From assembly GCF_028609805.1 (NCBI RefSeq), contig NZ_CP063189.1:1302001-1366000 (forward strand): a stretch of 64,000 bases of DNA, written 5' to 3'. Made by a program: the position numbers and the translations under genes. Source of the DNA: Corynebacterium massiliense DSM 45435. GTDB lineage: Bacteria; Actinomycetota; Actinomycetes; Mycobacteriales; Mycobacteriaceae. Numbering within the stretch: the first letter of the stretch is position 1; each line of letters opens with the position of its first letter. This document shows positions 1 through 9,167 of this stretch, piece after piece. A model generated the notes under the pieces. The model was not told where the DNA came from, ran no database searches, and was given only the letters and a program-made list of their open reading frames with translations.

Positions 1-54
1 TCCCAAGGCGGGCTGGCCAAGATTGTGCAGCCCAACATCCCGGTCTGCGGTTAA
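1..54 (+). CDS. C-terminal end of a probable iron-sulfur L-serine ammonia-lyase (partial)
   Basis: The window opens inside a reading frame that ends with the TAA at 52-54. The 17 visible residues end in GGLAKIVQPNIPVCG. A Gly-Gly-Leu-Ala step followed by a short tail with a cysteine next to the C-terminus resembles the end of iron-sulfur L-serine dehydratases, where the tail Cys reaches into the active site. This is family knowledge applied to a very short fragment, so the identity is tentative. The amino-acid-type regulator that follows on the same strand fits such a neighbour. Confidence 0.4.
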   Translation, partial: SQGGLAKIVQPNIPVCG

Positions 55-100
55 GTTCAGGGCACGGAGCCGAATTGGCCTCCCTCCCAGCTGATGCGAA

Positions 101-129
101 GGGCGCCGCCGAGTACTCGGTTGGCGCCC
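101..129 (+). terminator. Strong hairpin after the first gene
   Basis: The arms GGGCGCC (101-107) and GGCGCCC (123-129) enclose an inner palindrome CCGAGTACTCGG (109-120), giving a long GC-rich hairpin between the stop at 54 and the next start at 193. A T-rich run follows only about 20 bases later, so it is either an imperfect intrinsic terminator or an mRNA 3' stabiliser. Confidence 0.45.
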
Positions 130-192
130 TCTCGTGTCCCCGCGGGTTCTTTTACCCCCACCTCCCCATCTCGAAGATTTCGGAGTCTTTCC

Positions 193-996
193 ATGCTCCA
201 GCTCATCAATAGTGATGCAGATTCTTTAACGTACGATTCCAACGGCGTAGAGCAGTACATCCCCCTCGTCGAGTTCCTCGGCCAAGCAATGGGCCCCAAT
301 GCCGAGATTGTCCTGCACGACCTCGATGTCCCCGACAAGTCGATCATCGCCATCGCCAACGGCCACATCTCCGGCCGCCAGGTCGGCGGCCCCGTCACCG
401 ATTTCGCGCTCTGGTTTATGAAACAAGGCGACGCCTCGAAGGTGCCCATGATGACCGGGTACCGCGCGGTCAACGCGGAAGGACGTATCTGCCGTTCCTC
501 GAGCTATTTCATCCGCGACGAGGACCGCGATATGCGCGGGATGTTGTGCATCAACGTCGACATCACCGACCTGGTATCCATCCGCGATGCCGCGAGCCTT
601 CTTATCGATGGCACGGACCGCGCCCCCGACAAGTCGCTCGCCCACTTCGCCACCCACACATCGTCAAGCACGGCACCGGCAGCGGCGACGGCAACGGCGC
701 CGGATACGCGCACGGCAGCGGACGCCCCGGCCGACCACCCGCACGGCGACTCTGAGGTCGTGACTGAAAGTCTCCGGTCGAACGTGCAGAACCTTCTTGG
801 TTCCATGCTCGATACGGCTTTATCCAAGCACGACGTCGACATCGACCACATGCGTCGCGATGACCGCGTGGAGGTCGTTCGCCTGCTCGAAGAAGCGGGG
901 TTCTTCCTGTTGAAGGGAGGTATCAACGCGGCCGCGGAACGACTTGGGGTCTCGGAACCGACCATTTACCGGTACCTCGTACAAGTGCGCGAATAA
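193..996 (+). CDS. YheO/DauR-type PAS-HTH transcriptional regulator
   Basis: A 267-residue cytosolic DNA-binding regulator. The N-terminal part (about residues 15-125) looks like a YheO-type PAS domain, including the HISGRQVGGPVTDF stretch and a conserved aromatic/Asp-rich end. An Ala/Thr/Asp-rich linker (about 150-185) leads to a C-terminal DauR-like helix-turn-helix ending in AAERLGVSEPTIYRYL. The ATG at 193 is chosen because GGAG lies seven bases upstream; the frame is open further upstream but that extension is low-complexity. Family members sense small molecules such as amino acids; the ligand here is unknown. Adjacency to a possible serine dehydratase suggests control of amino-acid catabolism (inference). 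Confidence 0.75.
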   Translation: MLQLINSDADSLTYDSNGVEQYIPLVEFLGQAMGPNAEIVLHDLDVPDKSIIAIANGHISGRQVGGPVTDFALWFMKQGDASKVPMMTGYRAVNAEGRICRSSSYFIRDEDRDMRGMLCINVDITDLVSIRDAASLLIDGTDRAPDKSLAHFATHTSSSTAPAAATATAPDTRTAADAPADHPHGDSEVVTESLRSNVQNLLGSMLDTALSKHDVDIDHMRRDDRVEVVRLLEEAGFFLLKGGINAAAERLGVSEPTIYRYLVQVRE

Positions 997-1025
997 ATAT
1001 TTCGCCATCTGTGAAAAAATTCGCG

Positions 1026-1121
1026 TATAGTGGACAAACGAAGTCTTTCCGGCCTTGCCGCCCCCTTGGCCGTGAGATGGAGCACTATTCCCCCACACTC
1101 TAGGGTGAGTTGGGGAAATAG
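1026..1121 (+). promoter_or_regulatory. Putative upstream promoter plus hairpin in the sigB leader
   Basis: A TATAGT -10-like hexamer lies at 1026-1031. About 55-90 bases downstream is an interrupted inverted repeat: CTATT (1085-1089) with AATAG (1117-1121), CCCC with GGGG, and ACTC (1097-1100) with GAGT (1107-1110). No U-tract follows. It could be a structured long sigB leader or a short RNA ending before the SigH-type promoter. Confidence 0.35.
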
Positions 1122-1142
1122 GAGACGGTGCCGCGACAAACG

Positions 1143-1170
1143 GGAACTAAACCGCCCGCGATGCCGTTGT
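1143..1170 (+). promoter_or_regulatory. SigH-type (ECF) promoter of sigB
   Basis: GGAACT at 1143-1148 and CGTT at 1165-1168 are separated by 16 bases. This matches the actinobacterial SigH/SigE pattern GGAAYn-N16-20-YGTT. The predicted start near 1177 gives a leader of about 28 bases before sigB, with AGGAGG at 1194-1199. In C. glutamicum, sigB is known to be under SigH control, which agrees. Confidence 0.7.
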
Positions 1171-1204
1171 ATGAGTGTAAATGGCGACTTTTTAGGAGGC
1201 TAGG

Positions 1205-2224
1205 ATGAGTACTTCACCCGAAAAGGATTCATCGTCCCAGCACGCCGACAACATCTCACCGGAAGACGGCCAGGAAGTCGATCGCGGTTCCCGGCGCAAC
1301 CAGACGAACGATAACCCGTCCGCTGACCTGGTACGCGTCTACCTCAACGGTATTGGCCGCACCGCCTTACTGTCCGCGGACGAAGAGGTCGAACTCGCAC
1401 AGCGCATCGAGGTGGGCTTGTACGCGCAGTACAAGCTCAACCACGCCGAGAAGGTCACCCGCGCCGAAAAGCGCGACCTGAAGATTCTGGCGAAGGAAGG
1501 CAAGAAGGCCCGCTCGCACCTCCTCGAGGCGAACCTGCGCTTGGTGGTCTCGCTGGCCAAGCGCTACACCGGCCGCGGAATGCCGCTTCTGGATCTCATC
1601 CAGGAAGGCAACCTGGGTCTTATTCGCGCCATGGAGAAATTCGACTACGCCAAGGGCTTTAAGTTCTCCACCTACGCCACCTGGTGGATCCGGCAGGCAA
1701 TCACGCGCGGTATGGCTGACCAGTCGCGCACCATCCGCCTCCCCGTCCATTTGGTGGAGCAGGTCAACAAGCTCTCTCGCATCAAGCGGGAGATGTACCA
1801 GTCCCTCGGCCGCGAGGCGACGAACGAGGAACTGTCTGACGAGTCGGGCATCGAAGAGTCGAAGATCGAAATGCTGTTACGCCAGTCCCGCGACCCGGTC
1901 TCGCTCGACATGCCGGTCGGCGCGGACGAGGAGGCACCGTTGGGTGACTTCATCGAGGACGCCGAGGCCACGGATGCGGAAACCGCCGTCGTCGCCTCAA
2001 TGCGCCACTCGGATATCAAGGACGTCATCGGCTCGCTCGAGCAGCGCGAACAGGATGTCATCCGGCTGCGGTACGGGCTTGACGATGGCGTGCCGCGCAC
2101 CCTCGACCAGATTGGCCGCAAGTTCGGCTTGTCGCGCGAGCGCGTGCGCCAGATAGAGCGCGAGGTCATGGCCAAGCTGCGCGACGGCAACCGTGCTGAC
2201 CGGCTGCGCGAGTACGCGCAGTAG
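1205..2224 (+). CDS. sigB: RNA polymerase sigma factor SigB
   Basis: A 339-residue group 2 sigma-70 factor that directs core RNA polymerase to stress and stationary-phase promoters. Region 1.2 begins near residue 40 ([17 protein letters not shown]). Region 2 is complete ([19 protein letters not shown], then [13 protein letters not shown], the core-binding and -10 helices). Region 3 follows, and region 4.2 carries the helix-turn-helix [20 protein letters not shown] near the C-terminus. There is no long acidic N-terminal region 1.1 as in the primary SigA. AGGAGG sits just upstream of the ATG. It precedes dtxR and galE on the same strand, the conserved corynebacterial order. Confidence 0.95.
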   Translation: MSTSPEKDSSSQHADNISPEDGQEVDRGSRRNQTNDNPSADLVRVYLNGIGRTALLSADEEVELAQRIEVGLYAQYKLNHAEKVTRAEKRDLKILAKEGKKARSHLLEANLRLVVSLAKRYTGRGMPLLDLIQEGNLGLIRAMEKFDYAKGFKFSTYATWWIRQAITRGMADQSRTIRLPVHLVEQVNKLSRIKREMYQSLGREATNEELSDESGIEESKIEMLLRQSRDPVSLDMPVGADEEAPLGDFIEDAEATDAETAVVASMRHSDIKDVIGSLEQREQDVIRLRYGLDDGVPRTLDQIGRKFGLSRERVRQIEREVMAKLRDGNRADRLREYAQ

Positions 2225-2340
2225 TTTTAATTTCACCGCCGCCCGCCATGGCCTCGGACGCGGAAAATAAGCTAACGTAGGTAGGCACGCCTAAGTTGCG
2301 GAATTTGAGTAACACGAAGCTCTGAGAAAGGGTTCGCCAC

Positions 2341-3024
2341 GTGAAGGATTTGGTCGACACCACGGAGATGTACCTCCGCACGATTTTCGAACTCGAAGAG
2401 GAAGGAATCGTGCCGCTGCGCGCTCGCATCGCCGAGCGCCTCGACCAATCTGGACCAACCGTCTCGCAAACCGTCGCTCGCATGGAGCGCGACGGTCTAT
2501 TGCACGTCCGCCCGGATCGCAGCCTCGAGCTGACCGCTGAGGGCCGCAAGCTGGCCACCGCCGTGATGCGCAAGCACCGCTTGGCAGAGCGCCTGCTTAC
2601 CGACGTGCTCGGCCTCGATATCCACCGCGTGCACGATGAAGCCTGCCGGTGGGAACACGTGATGAGCGAAGAGGTCGAACGCTGCATGGTCTCCGTTTTG
2701 GACGACCCGTCCCGCTCCCCCTTTGGCAATCCCATTCCGGGTCTAGACCAGCTCGGCGTGAAGGAACCCGCCGCGGAGTTCGCGACGCGCATCACCGATC
2801 TGCCGCGCGATACGGAGATTCCGGCAAAGATCACCCAGATCAACGAGATCCTCCAGGCAGACGGCGGGCAGTTCCGCGAGCTGGAGGACGCCGGGATTGG
2901 TGTCAATCAGGACGTCACCGTCCTCGTCACCCGGGACGCAGTGAAGGTCACCACCGCCTCGGACGAGACGGTAGAGCTCCCCGAAGAGCTGGCGCACGCA
3001 ATCCGCGTCGTGCCGAAGAACTAA
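2341..3024 (+). CDS. dtxR: Iron-dependent repressor DtxR
   Basis: A 227-residue Fe(II)-activated repressor of siderophore, haem and iron-uptake genes. The N-terminal winged helix (residues 1-70) contains [17 protein letters not shown]. The metal ligands known from C. diphtheriae DtxR are all present: Met10, His79, Glu83, His98, Cys102, Glu105 and His106. The dimerisation domain is followed by a C-terminal SH3-like domain (about 145-227). The start is GTG, and a purine-rich AGAAAGG lies about 10 bases upstream. It lies 116 bases behind sigB and 25 bases ahead of galE, probably as part of one transcript with galE. Confidence 0.97.
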   Translation: MKDLVDTTEMYLRTIFELEEEGIVPLRARIAERLDQSGPTVSQTVARMERDGLLHVRPDRSLELTAEGRKLATAVMRKHRLAERLLTDVLGLDIHRVHDEACRWEHVMSEEVERCMVSVLDDPSRSPFGNPIPGLDQLGVKEPAAEFATRITDLPRDTEIPAKITQINEILQADGGQFRELEDAGIGVNQDVTVLVTRDAVKVTTASDETVELPEELAHAIRVVPKN

Positions 3025-3049
3025 CCGGCGAAGGAGACGTGAAGCCGCG

Positions 3050-4039
3050 ATGAATCTACTCGTCACCGGGGGCGCGGGATACGTAGGTAGCGTGTGCGCG
3101 ACCGTTCTGCTCGAACAGGGCCACGACGTCACCATCATCGATAACTTCTCCACCGGTAACCGCTCGGCGGTGCCGGAAGGCGCCCGCCTCGTCGAGGGCG
3201 ATGTCGCCGACGTAGCCGACAAGGTCTTGGCGGAAGACGAGTTCGACGGGGTATTGCACTTCGCGGCGCGCTCGCTCGTGGGCGAATCCGTCGAGAAGCC
3301 CGCCGAGTACTGGCAGCACAACGTGGCAACGACGCTGAAGCTGTTGAACGCCATGCGCGACAACGGCGTGAACAACCTAGTCTTCTCGTCCACCGCGGCC
3401 ACCTATGGTGAGCCGGAAACGGTCCCCATTACTGAGGACATGCCGACCCAGCCCACCAACCCGTACGGCGCGACGAAGCTGGCGATCGACTACATGATCA
3501 CCTCCTTTGCGCAGGCCTACGGTCTCGCCGCGACCTCCCTGCGTTACTTCAACGTGGCCGGTGCGTACGGCGCTGTCGGCGAAAACCGGGAAGTAGAAAC
3601 CCACCTCATCCCGATCGTCTTGCAGGTCGCACTCGGCCACCGCGACAAGATCTTCATCTTTGGCGACGATTGGGAAACCCCGGACGGGACCGCCGTCCGC
3701 GACTACATCCACGTTCGTGACTTGGCCGACGCGCACGTCCTCGCGTTGGAATCCAACACTCCGGGCGAGCACCGCATCTTCAACTTGGGTTCTGGGGATG
3801 GCTACTCCGTACGCCAGGTCATCGACACTTGCCGCGCAGTCACCGGCCACCCCATTCCGGCGGAAGACGCTCCCCGCCGCGCGGGTGATCCGGCGACGCT
3901 CATTGCGTCTTCGGCGAAGATCCGTGAAGAGCTCGGCTGGAATCCCACGCGCACCGATCTGCGAACCATCGTGGAAGACGCGTGGGATTTCACCCGCGCT
4001 TTGGGCGACAAGGCCCACTCCGCCAAGCGCAAAGGCTAA
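3050..4039 (+). CDS. galE: UDP-glucose 4-epimerase GalE
   Basis: A 329-residue NAD-dependent short-chain dehydrogenase/reductase interconverting UDP-glucose and UDP-galactose; UDP-galactose feeds arabinogalactan synthesis in corynebacteria. The N-terminal Rossmann motif is GGAGYVGS (residues 7-14). The catalytic Ser/Thr region SSTAATYG and the YGATK Tyr-Lys pair are present, and the length matches the family. It follows dtxR by 25 bases. Its TAA overlaps the stop codon of the convergent DUF4192 gene by three bases, so the two 3' ends share sequence and no terminator fits between them. Confidence 0.95.
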   Translation: MNLLVTGGAGYVGSVCATVLLEQGHDVTIIDNFSTGNRSAVPEGARLVEGDVADVADKVLAEDEFDGVLHFAARSLVGESVEKPAEYWQHNVATTLKLLNAMRDNGVNNLVFSSTAATYGEPETVPITEDMPTQPTNPYGATKLAIDYMITSFAQAYGLAATSLRYFNVAGAYGAVGENREVETHLIPIVLQVALGHRDKIFIFGDDWETPDGTAVRDYIHVRDLADAHVLALESNTPGEHRIFNLGSGDGYSVRQVIDTCRAVTGHPIPAEDAPRRAGDPATLIASSAKIREELGWNPTRTDLRTIVEDAWDFTRALGDKAHSAKRKG

Positions 4040-5160
4040 AGCTCTAGCGGAACGGGGTTACTGGCTCGACAGGTCAGCTTTTCACAGGCGATGTTGCTGC
4101 CCTCCACCAGCGAGTCCACGAGCCATTCGTGCAGCCCGGAGCGGTAGGCCTGCACCATGAGGCCGGCGAGGCTGTGGTCCGGGTCCTCCTCGAGCACGGT
4201 GGCGAGTACCGCGCCGGTGCGCATGGAGAATTTGCGCGCGATAAGAACGGCGCCGTAGATGCACAGTGCGTTGTGCCGCGCAGTGTGGTGCATGCTCTGC
4301 GCTACGGCGAGCAGTACCTTCTCCGCCGCCTCCGCGTGGACAATGCACGCACCCATTACGATGTCCCGCGTACACGTGGTAGACATCCACATCGCGACGG
4401 TCGTGAGTATCTCCCAGTCAGCGGAGATGTCCGCGAAGCTTTTCGCGGCGCATTCCTTTAGCAACAAGTCGACATCGACAGGCACATCGGCAAGCGCGTA
4501 GGCCCGCTCGTCCCCACCGCGCCCGGACTGGATTCCCCGCCCGCTGTGCAAGTCGCTGGCAGCATCCATCGCGGTGCGTTCGAGGGCCATCAATTCATTG
4601 ACGGTGAAGTGCGGGTTGATGTCGCGCAGCGGGGCGAGCGACTCCTCGCGATTGATGTCCGGAAGCCGGCCTTCGCGCACGAAGTCGGTCATGGTTGCGG
4701 AATCGGTGATGGACGAGACCCGTCCGGTCTCCCAATCCCGCCAGTGCGGGTTGTCCGTGGTGCTGTAGGCCTCGGGCCCAAACCAAATCGCGTATTCCTC
4801 GCCGGTGCGCACCTGCGGGACGTGCCAGCACGCCACGATTTCCAGGTCGGAGCGCAGGCAGCGGAGGTAGTAGAGGTCGGTAACGACCGCGTCGATGAGT
4901 TCCTCCGGCCGGGTGGTGATGAGAAAGCCCATGAGCATCTCGCAGCCCATCTGGTGGAGGGTGTCGGTGACCTCGTTCATGGTCTCGGGGATCTTGTCGA
5001 TGTCCATACGAACCGTCGGTCCGAGGGTGTAGCGGCCAAGGGTCTTGTTGAATCCCATCAGGACGAGGGATTCGGTGGGATAGAAGCCGAGGGCTCCGGG
5101 GATATTGGCGATGAGTTGTCCGGGCGATTGAACGATGAAGTTCTCAGTAGAAGTTGTCAT
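4036..5160 (-). CDS. DUF4192 domain protein
   Basis: A 374-residue protein with the DUF4192 signature start: a short N-terminus, then [26 protein letters not shown]. No signal peptide or membrane segment is seen, so it is probably cytosolic. The function of the family is unknown. It is common in actinobacteria and here keeps its usual place beside galE. The ATG at 5160 is preferred over an upstream possible start at 5262, because the conserved N-terminal motif begins there. Its upstream region holds the two DnaA boxes and is shared with the divergent PAC2 gene. Confidence 0.85.
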   Translation of the reverse strand: MTTSTENFIVQSPGQLIANIPGALGFYPTESLVLMGFNKTLGRYTLGPTVRMDIDKIPETMNEVTDTLHQMGCEMLMGFLITTRPEELIDAVVTDLYYLRCLRSDLEIVACWHVPQVRTGEEYAIWFGPEAYSTTDNPHWRDWETGRVSSITDSATMTDFVREGRLPDINREESLAPLRDINPHFTVNELMALERTAMDAASDLHSGRGIQSGRGGDERAYALADVPVDVDLLLKECAAKSFADISADWEILTTVAMWMSTTCTRDIVMGACIVHAEAAEKVLLAVAQSMHHTARHNALCIYGAVLIARKFSMRTGAVLATVLEEDPDHSLAGLMVQAYRSGLHEWLVDSLVEGSNIACEKLTCRASNPVPLEL

Positions 5161-5210
5161 GGCTCTTACTGTCGCGGCCGTTGGGCTGCCGCGCACCCGG
5201 CGCGGCGAAG

Positions 5211-5280
5211 TTATCCACAAGTAGACGGAAAGCTCGATCTCGAAATACGAAAATGGGCCCAAAACCCGGAGTTATCCACA
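5211..5280 (+). promoter_or_regulatory. Pair of perfect DnaA boxes
   Basis: TTATCCACA, the consensus DnaA box, occurs at 5211-5219 and again at 5272-5280 in the same orientation, 61 bases start to start. Both lie in the 254-base gap between the divergent DUF4192 and PAC2 genes. No dnaA, dnaN or other origin gene is nearby, so this is not oriC. DnaA titration or DnaA control of one of the flanking genes is possible. Confidence 0.7.
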
Positions 5281-5414
5281 ACTTGGCTAGTTGCGCGGGC
5301 ACAATCGGCGCGCAGGCAGTAGTATTGTTGCCCCACTACGCCAGACTGGTCTGGAATACCGCTGCCGCAGTTAGTGTTGTGTGCAGTGTGTGGAAGCAAG
5401 GAGGTTGCTAGACA

Positions 5415-6488
5415 ATGCACGATGACGAGCAGCACATGTACGAGGTCGCGTACCCTGCGCCTGCGGTGCGTTCGAACGCTGACGATGCCAGTGGTCCCAC
5501 CCTCGTCATCGCTATGCATGGCTACGCAGACGCCGGCATGGCGGTAGAAACCAGCGCTGACCACCTGCAGGCGGCGCTCGACGCCCGTCAACTGGTGTCT
5601 TTCAACGCGGACGAGCTCATCGACTACCGCTCGCGCCGCCCTGCCGCGACGATCAACACGGATCAGCCGGTCAGTATCGATGACCCGCGCCTGGGTATCC
5701 AGGTGCTGCGGGACAATGCCGGCCAGTCCTTTCTGCTGTTGTCCGGGCCGGAGCCAGACATGCGGTGGGATGCGTTTACCGATGCCGTGGCGGACTTGGC
5801 CGAGAAATTCGGGGTGCGCAACACCATCTGCTTGTACGCCGCTCCGATGCCGACCCCGCATACCCGCCCGATGGTCGTGACCGGCCACGGCTCCAGCGAG
5901 CTGACCAAGCGCATGGTGACTATGGACAGCACCATGATCGTTCCTGGTTCTGCCTCACTGTACATCGAGCGGGAATTGGCGGACCGCGGCCGCAACGTGG
6001 CCGGCTTTACCGCGCACGTCCCGCACTACCTCGCGTCGTCGCCCTACCCGCACGCCACGTTCCATCTGCTGGAATCCGTGAAGGCCGCCGCCGGACTCGA
6101 GTTTCCCTTGGGCAGCTTGGAACGCGACATGGAGCGGGTCAACGAACAGCTCGCGGAGCAGGTCACCGAGTCCGACGAGGTGTACCAGGTCGTAGGCCAG
6201 TTGGAAGAGCAGTACGACGCGTTCATGGAGCAGTACCGGCAGCGCCACCCCCAGGCTGTCATGCCGGGCGAGGAAAACATGCCGTCCGGTGAGGAAATCG
6301 GCGAAGAGTTCCAGCGCTTCCTCGCCGCGCTGGACGCCGGAAAAGCCGGGGACGTCGGGAACACCGGGGATAGCGGAATCAACTTCCTCGGCGGCAGCGA
6401 CGGTCAGGAACGCGGGGGTGACTCTCACCGAGACGACGACCACTGGGACGACGACAACGGTCAGGGCCACGTCCGCGACGAGGGCTAA
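5415..6488 (+). CDS. PAC2 family protein
   Basis: A 357-residue PAC2 (proteasome assembly chaperone 2-like) protein. The PAC2 fold spans about residues 25-270, with the typical start GPTLVIAMHGYADAGMAVETSADHL and a later LAEKFGVRNTICLYAAPMPTPHTRP segment. The C-terminus (about 310-357) is a hydrophilic Gly/Asp/His-rich tail. AAGGAGG at 5398-5404 supports the ATG. In actinobacteria the role of PAC2 proteins is not settled. A likely partner is not apparent; it is followed by the helicase after 42 bases. Confidence 0.85.
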   Translation: MHDDEQHMYEVAYPAPAVRSNADDASGPTLVIAMHGYADAGMAVETSADHLQAALDARQLVSFNADELIDYRSRRPAATINTDQPVSIDDPRLGIQVLRDNAGQSFLLLSGPEPDMRWDAFTDAVADLAEKFGVRNTICLYAAPMPTPHTRPMVVTGHGSSELTKRMVTMDSTMIVPGSASLYIERELADRGRNVAGFTAHVPHYLASSPYPHATFHLLESVKAAAGLEFPLGSLERDMERVNEQLAEQVTESDEVYQVVGQLEEQYDAFMEQYRQRHPQAVMPGEENMPSGEEIGEEFQRFLAALDAGKAGDVGNTGDSGINFLGGSDGQERGGDSHRDDDHWDDDNGQGHVRDEG

Positions 6489-6530
6489 CTGCCACCGGCG
6501 CCGGAAGCAGCGTCGCCTACAGTAGGGAGC

Positions 6531-9074
6531 GTGACTTTATCGCAGATGCTCCCCGACCTCGCCGAAGTTCCCGAGTCCCTCATCGATGAAGCGATCTGGG
6601 ACTCGTTTACCTCGTGGACAACTGAGCGGGGAATTTCCCTCTACCCCGCTCAGGAAGAAGCGTCGCTGGGCATCCTCGCGGGCGACAACGTCATCCTGGC
6701 CACGCCCACCGGCTCCGGCAAGTCCATGGTGGCGAACGCGGCGCATTTCATCGCCCTCGCGCGCGGGCAGCGCAGCTTCTACACCGCCCCCATCAAGGCC
6801 TTGGTCAGCGAGAAATTCTTCGCGCTCTGCGAGATCTTTGGCCCCGAACACGTCGGGATGATGACCGGCGATGCGACGGTCAACGGCAACGCGCCCATCA
6901 TCGCGGCGACCGCCGAGATCGTGGCCAACATCGCCCTGCGCGACGGAGCGGACGCGAACATCGACCAAGTGGTGATGGACGAGTTCCACTACTACTCCGA
7001 GCCGGATCGCGGCTGGGCCTGGCAGGTCCCGCTGTTGGAACTGCCCAAGGCGCAGTTCCTGCTCATGTCGGCCACCTTGGGCGACACCGACTGGCTCGAA
7101 GAGGACCTTTCCCGCCGCACTGGGCGCGCGACGAACTACGTCGGTGGCTCGCAGCGACCGGTCCCCCTCGATTTCACCTACACCTTTTCCGCAGTGCACG
7201 AAACCATCGAAGAGCTTCTCGCCGACGGCAAAGCGCCGACCTACGTGGTGCACTTCAGCCAACGCGAGGCGGCCGAACGTGCCCAGGCGCTCACCTCCCT
7301 CGGTTCCATCATCACCAAGGAAGAAAAAGAGCAGATCGCTGAAGAGATCGGCTCTTTCCGCTTCACCACTGCCTTTGGTAAGACACTGTCCAAGCTGGTG
7401 CGCCGCGGCATCGGCATCCACCACGCCGGCATGCTGCCGAAGTACCGCCGGCTGGTCGAGCGCCTCTCGCAGACCGGGCTGCTCAAGGTCATTTGTGGCA
7501 CCGACACTCTGGGCGTGGGCATCAACGTGCCCATCCGCACGGTGCTCATGACGGGCCTGGCCAAGTTCGATGGCACGCGCCAGCGCGTGCTGAAATCCCG
7601 TGAGTTCCACCAAATCGCGGGCCGCGCAGGCCGCGCCGGCTACGACACCGAGGGCACCGTCGTGGTGGAGGCGCCGGAGCACGAAATCGAAAACGCCAAG
7701 CTGCGGCGCAAGGCCGGCGACGACCCGAAGCAGTTGAAGAAGATCCGGAAGAAGTCGCCGCGCGATGGCGAAGTGTCCTGGTCGGAAAAGACGTTCAACC
7801 GCCTGACCGAGGCCGAACCCGAACAACTAGTTTCGCAGTTCCGTGTGTCCAATTCGATGCTCATCAACGTCCTTGCGCGCCACGGTGACACCTACGAGCA
7901 CTTTCGGCATCTGCTGCGCGACAACCACGAGACCCGCGCGAAACAAAACGGGCACATCCTGCAGGCCCTCGACCTGTTCCAGGGCCTGCTCAACGCGGAT
8001 ATCGTGCAAAAATCGACGAAGGGCCGCGACATCTACGGCCGCCCGTACCACTTGGTGCGGGAGCTACAGCGCGACTTCGCCTTAAACCACCCCCTCTCCC
8101 CCTTCGCGCTCGCGGCGCTCACCCTGCTGGACAAGGAGTCGGACACCTACACCCTGGATGTCATCAGCGTCTTCGAGGCGATCCTCGACGACCCGCGCCA
8201 GATCCTCAAAGCTCAGGAAAGCGCGGTGCGCGGCGAGGAAATCGCGGCGCTCAAGGCCGAAGGTGTGGACTACACCGAGCGGATGTCCATCGTGGAGGAC
8301 ATCACCTATCCCAAGCCGCTCAACGATCTGCTGGAGGACGCCTTCGAGACGTTCCGGCAGGGGGCGCCGTGGGCGCGCGAGTTCGACATCTCGCCGAAAT
8401 CGGTGGTCCGGGACATGCTGGAAAAGTCGATGACGTTCAGCGATCTCATCTCCACCTATTCCCTCGCCCGCTCCGAGGGTGTGGTCTTGCGCTACCTCAC
8501 CGACGCGTGGCGCACCCTCCAGCACTCGATCCCACGGGAGTACATGACGCCGGAGCTTGACGATGTCGTGGTCTGGCTCGGCGAGCTCATCCGTCAGGTG
8601 GACTCCTCCCTGGTGGACGAGTGGGCGCACATGGCGGGCGAGGATCAGCCGGTCAGCCAGGAGACGGTGGACCGCGAACGCGCCTTCGGCGTGGAGGATC
8701 CCACGGCGCTGACCGCCAACCAGCGCGCGTTCCGCATCATGGTGCGCAACTACATGTTCCGCATCGCCCAACTTTTCGGCGACGAACGCGAAGACGAGCT
8801 GGCCGAGATGCTCGACTACCTGGAAGATGTGCCCGACTTCGGTGCGGCGCTGGACGATTACTTCGACGAGTTCGACGACATCGATACCGGCCCCGACGCC
8901 CGCGGTCCCGAATACTTCCTCGTGGATGACTCTTCTGGCCGGCTCTGGACCGTCCGGCAGGTGTTAAAAGATCCGGAAGATGAGCGCGGCTATCAACTCG
9001 TCGCGCACGTGGACCTGGACGCCTCCGATGCGGCGGGCGAGGTCCGGCTACGCGATCTCGAGGTGCGCTACTAG
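6531..9074 (+). CDS. DExH-box superfamily II helicase (Ski2/Mtr4-like)
   Basis: An 847-residue ATP-dependent RNA/DNA helicase. Motif I is ATPTGSGKS (residues 57-65), motif II is DEFHYY, motif III SATLGD, and motif VI QIAGRAGRAG. A long helical C-terminal region follows, ending in a small domain with VDDSSGRLWTVRQV. The start is GTG. A TACAGT -10-like hexamer at 6518-6523 sits only seven bases before it, so the mRNA is probably leaderless. Substrate is unknown; relatives act in RNA turnover or ribosome biology. Its stop codon is built into the palindrome described at 9071-9100. Confidence 0.85.
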   Translation: MTLSQMLPDLAEVPESLIDEAIWDSFTSWTTERGISLYPAQEEASLGILAGDNVILATPTGSGKSMVANAAHFIALARGQRSFYTAPIKALVSEKFFALCEIFGPEHVGMMTGDATVNGNAPIIAATAEIVANIALRDGADANIDQVVMDEFHYYSEPDRGWAWQVPLLELPKAQFLLMSATLGDTDWLEEDLSRRTGRATNYVGGSQRPVPLDFTYTFSAVHETIEELLADGKAPTYVVHFSQREAAERAQALTSLGSIITKEEKEQIAEEIGSFRFTTAFGKTLSKLVRRGIGIHHAGMLPKYRRLVERLSQTGLLKVICGTDTLGVGINVPIRTVLMTGLAKFDGTRQRVLKSREFHQIAGRAGRAGYDTEGTVVVEAPEHEIENAKLRRKAGDDPKQLKKIRKKSPRDGEVSWSEKTFNRLTEAEPEQLVSQFRVSNSMLINVLARHGDTYEHFRHLLRDNHETRAKQNGHILQALDLFQGLLNADIVQKSTKGRDIYGRPYHLVRELQRDFALNHPLSPFALAALTLLDKESDTYTLDVISVFEAILDDPRQILKAQESAVRGEEIAALKAEGVDYTERMSIVEDITYPKPLNDLLEDAFETFRQGAPWAREFDISPKSVVRDMLEKSMTFSDLISTYSLARSEGVVLRYLTDAWRTLQHSIPREYMTPELDDVVVWLGELIRQVDSSLVDEWAHMAGEDQPVSQETVDRERAFGVEDPTALTANQRAFRIMVRNYMFRIAQLFGDEREDELAEMLDYLEDVPDFGAALDDYFDEFDDIDTGPDARGPEYFLVDDSSGRLWTVRQVLKDPEDERGYQLVAHVDLDASDAAGEVRLRDLEVRY

Positions 9075-9100
9075 CGGCGCGGTTAACACCGCGCCGCTAG
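9071..9100 (+). terminator. Perfect 13-base-pair hairpin at the helicase stop codon
   Basis: CTAGCGGCGCGGT (71-83) and ACCGCGCCGCTAG (88-100) form a perfect 13-bp stem with a four-base loop, TAAC. The helicase TAG lies in the left arm. GTTTCAC follows, a weak T-run, so it may act as a terminator or 3' stabiliser for the helicase and, read from the other strand, for the ABC operon that ends at 9168. Confidence 0.6.
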
Positions 9101-9163
9101 GTTTCACACTCAGGACACCGCGCCGCTAGTTTTCACGCTCAGGACACCGCGCCGCTAGGCTTC
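9086..9163. repeat. 29-bp tandem repeat, about 2.7 copies
   Basis: The unit starting ACACCGCGCCGCTAG occupies 9086-9114 and 9115-9143, with a partial third copy from 9144 to about 9163. Copies differ at only a few positions. Each copy carries ACCGCGCCGCTAG, so the single left arm at 9071-9083 could pair with any of three right arms (88-100, 9117-9129, 9146-9158). Confidence 0.8.
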
Positions 9164-9167
9164 GCAG

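Noticed and set aside
2274..2295. Possible DtxR box upstream of dtxR (TAGG...CCTA half-sites)
   Set aside because: The half-sites TAGG and CCTA are eight bases apart rather than the nine of the DtxR consensus, and the interior does not match.
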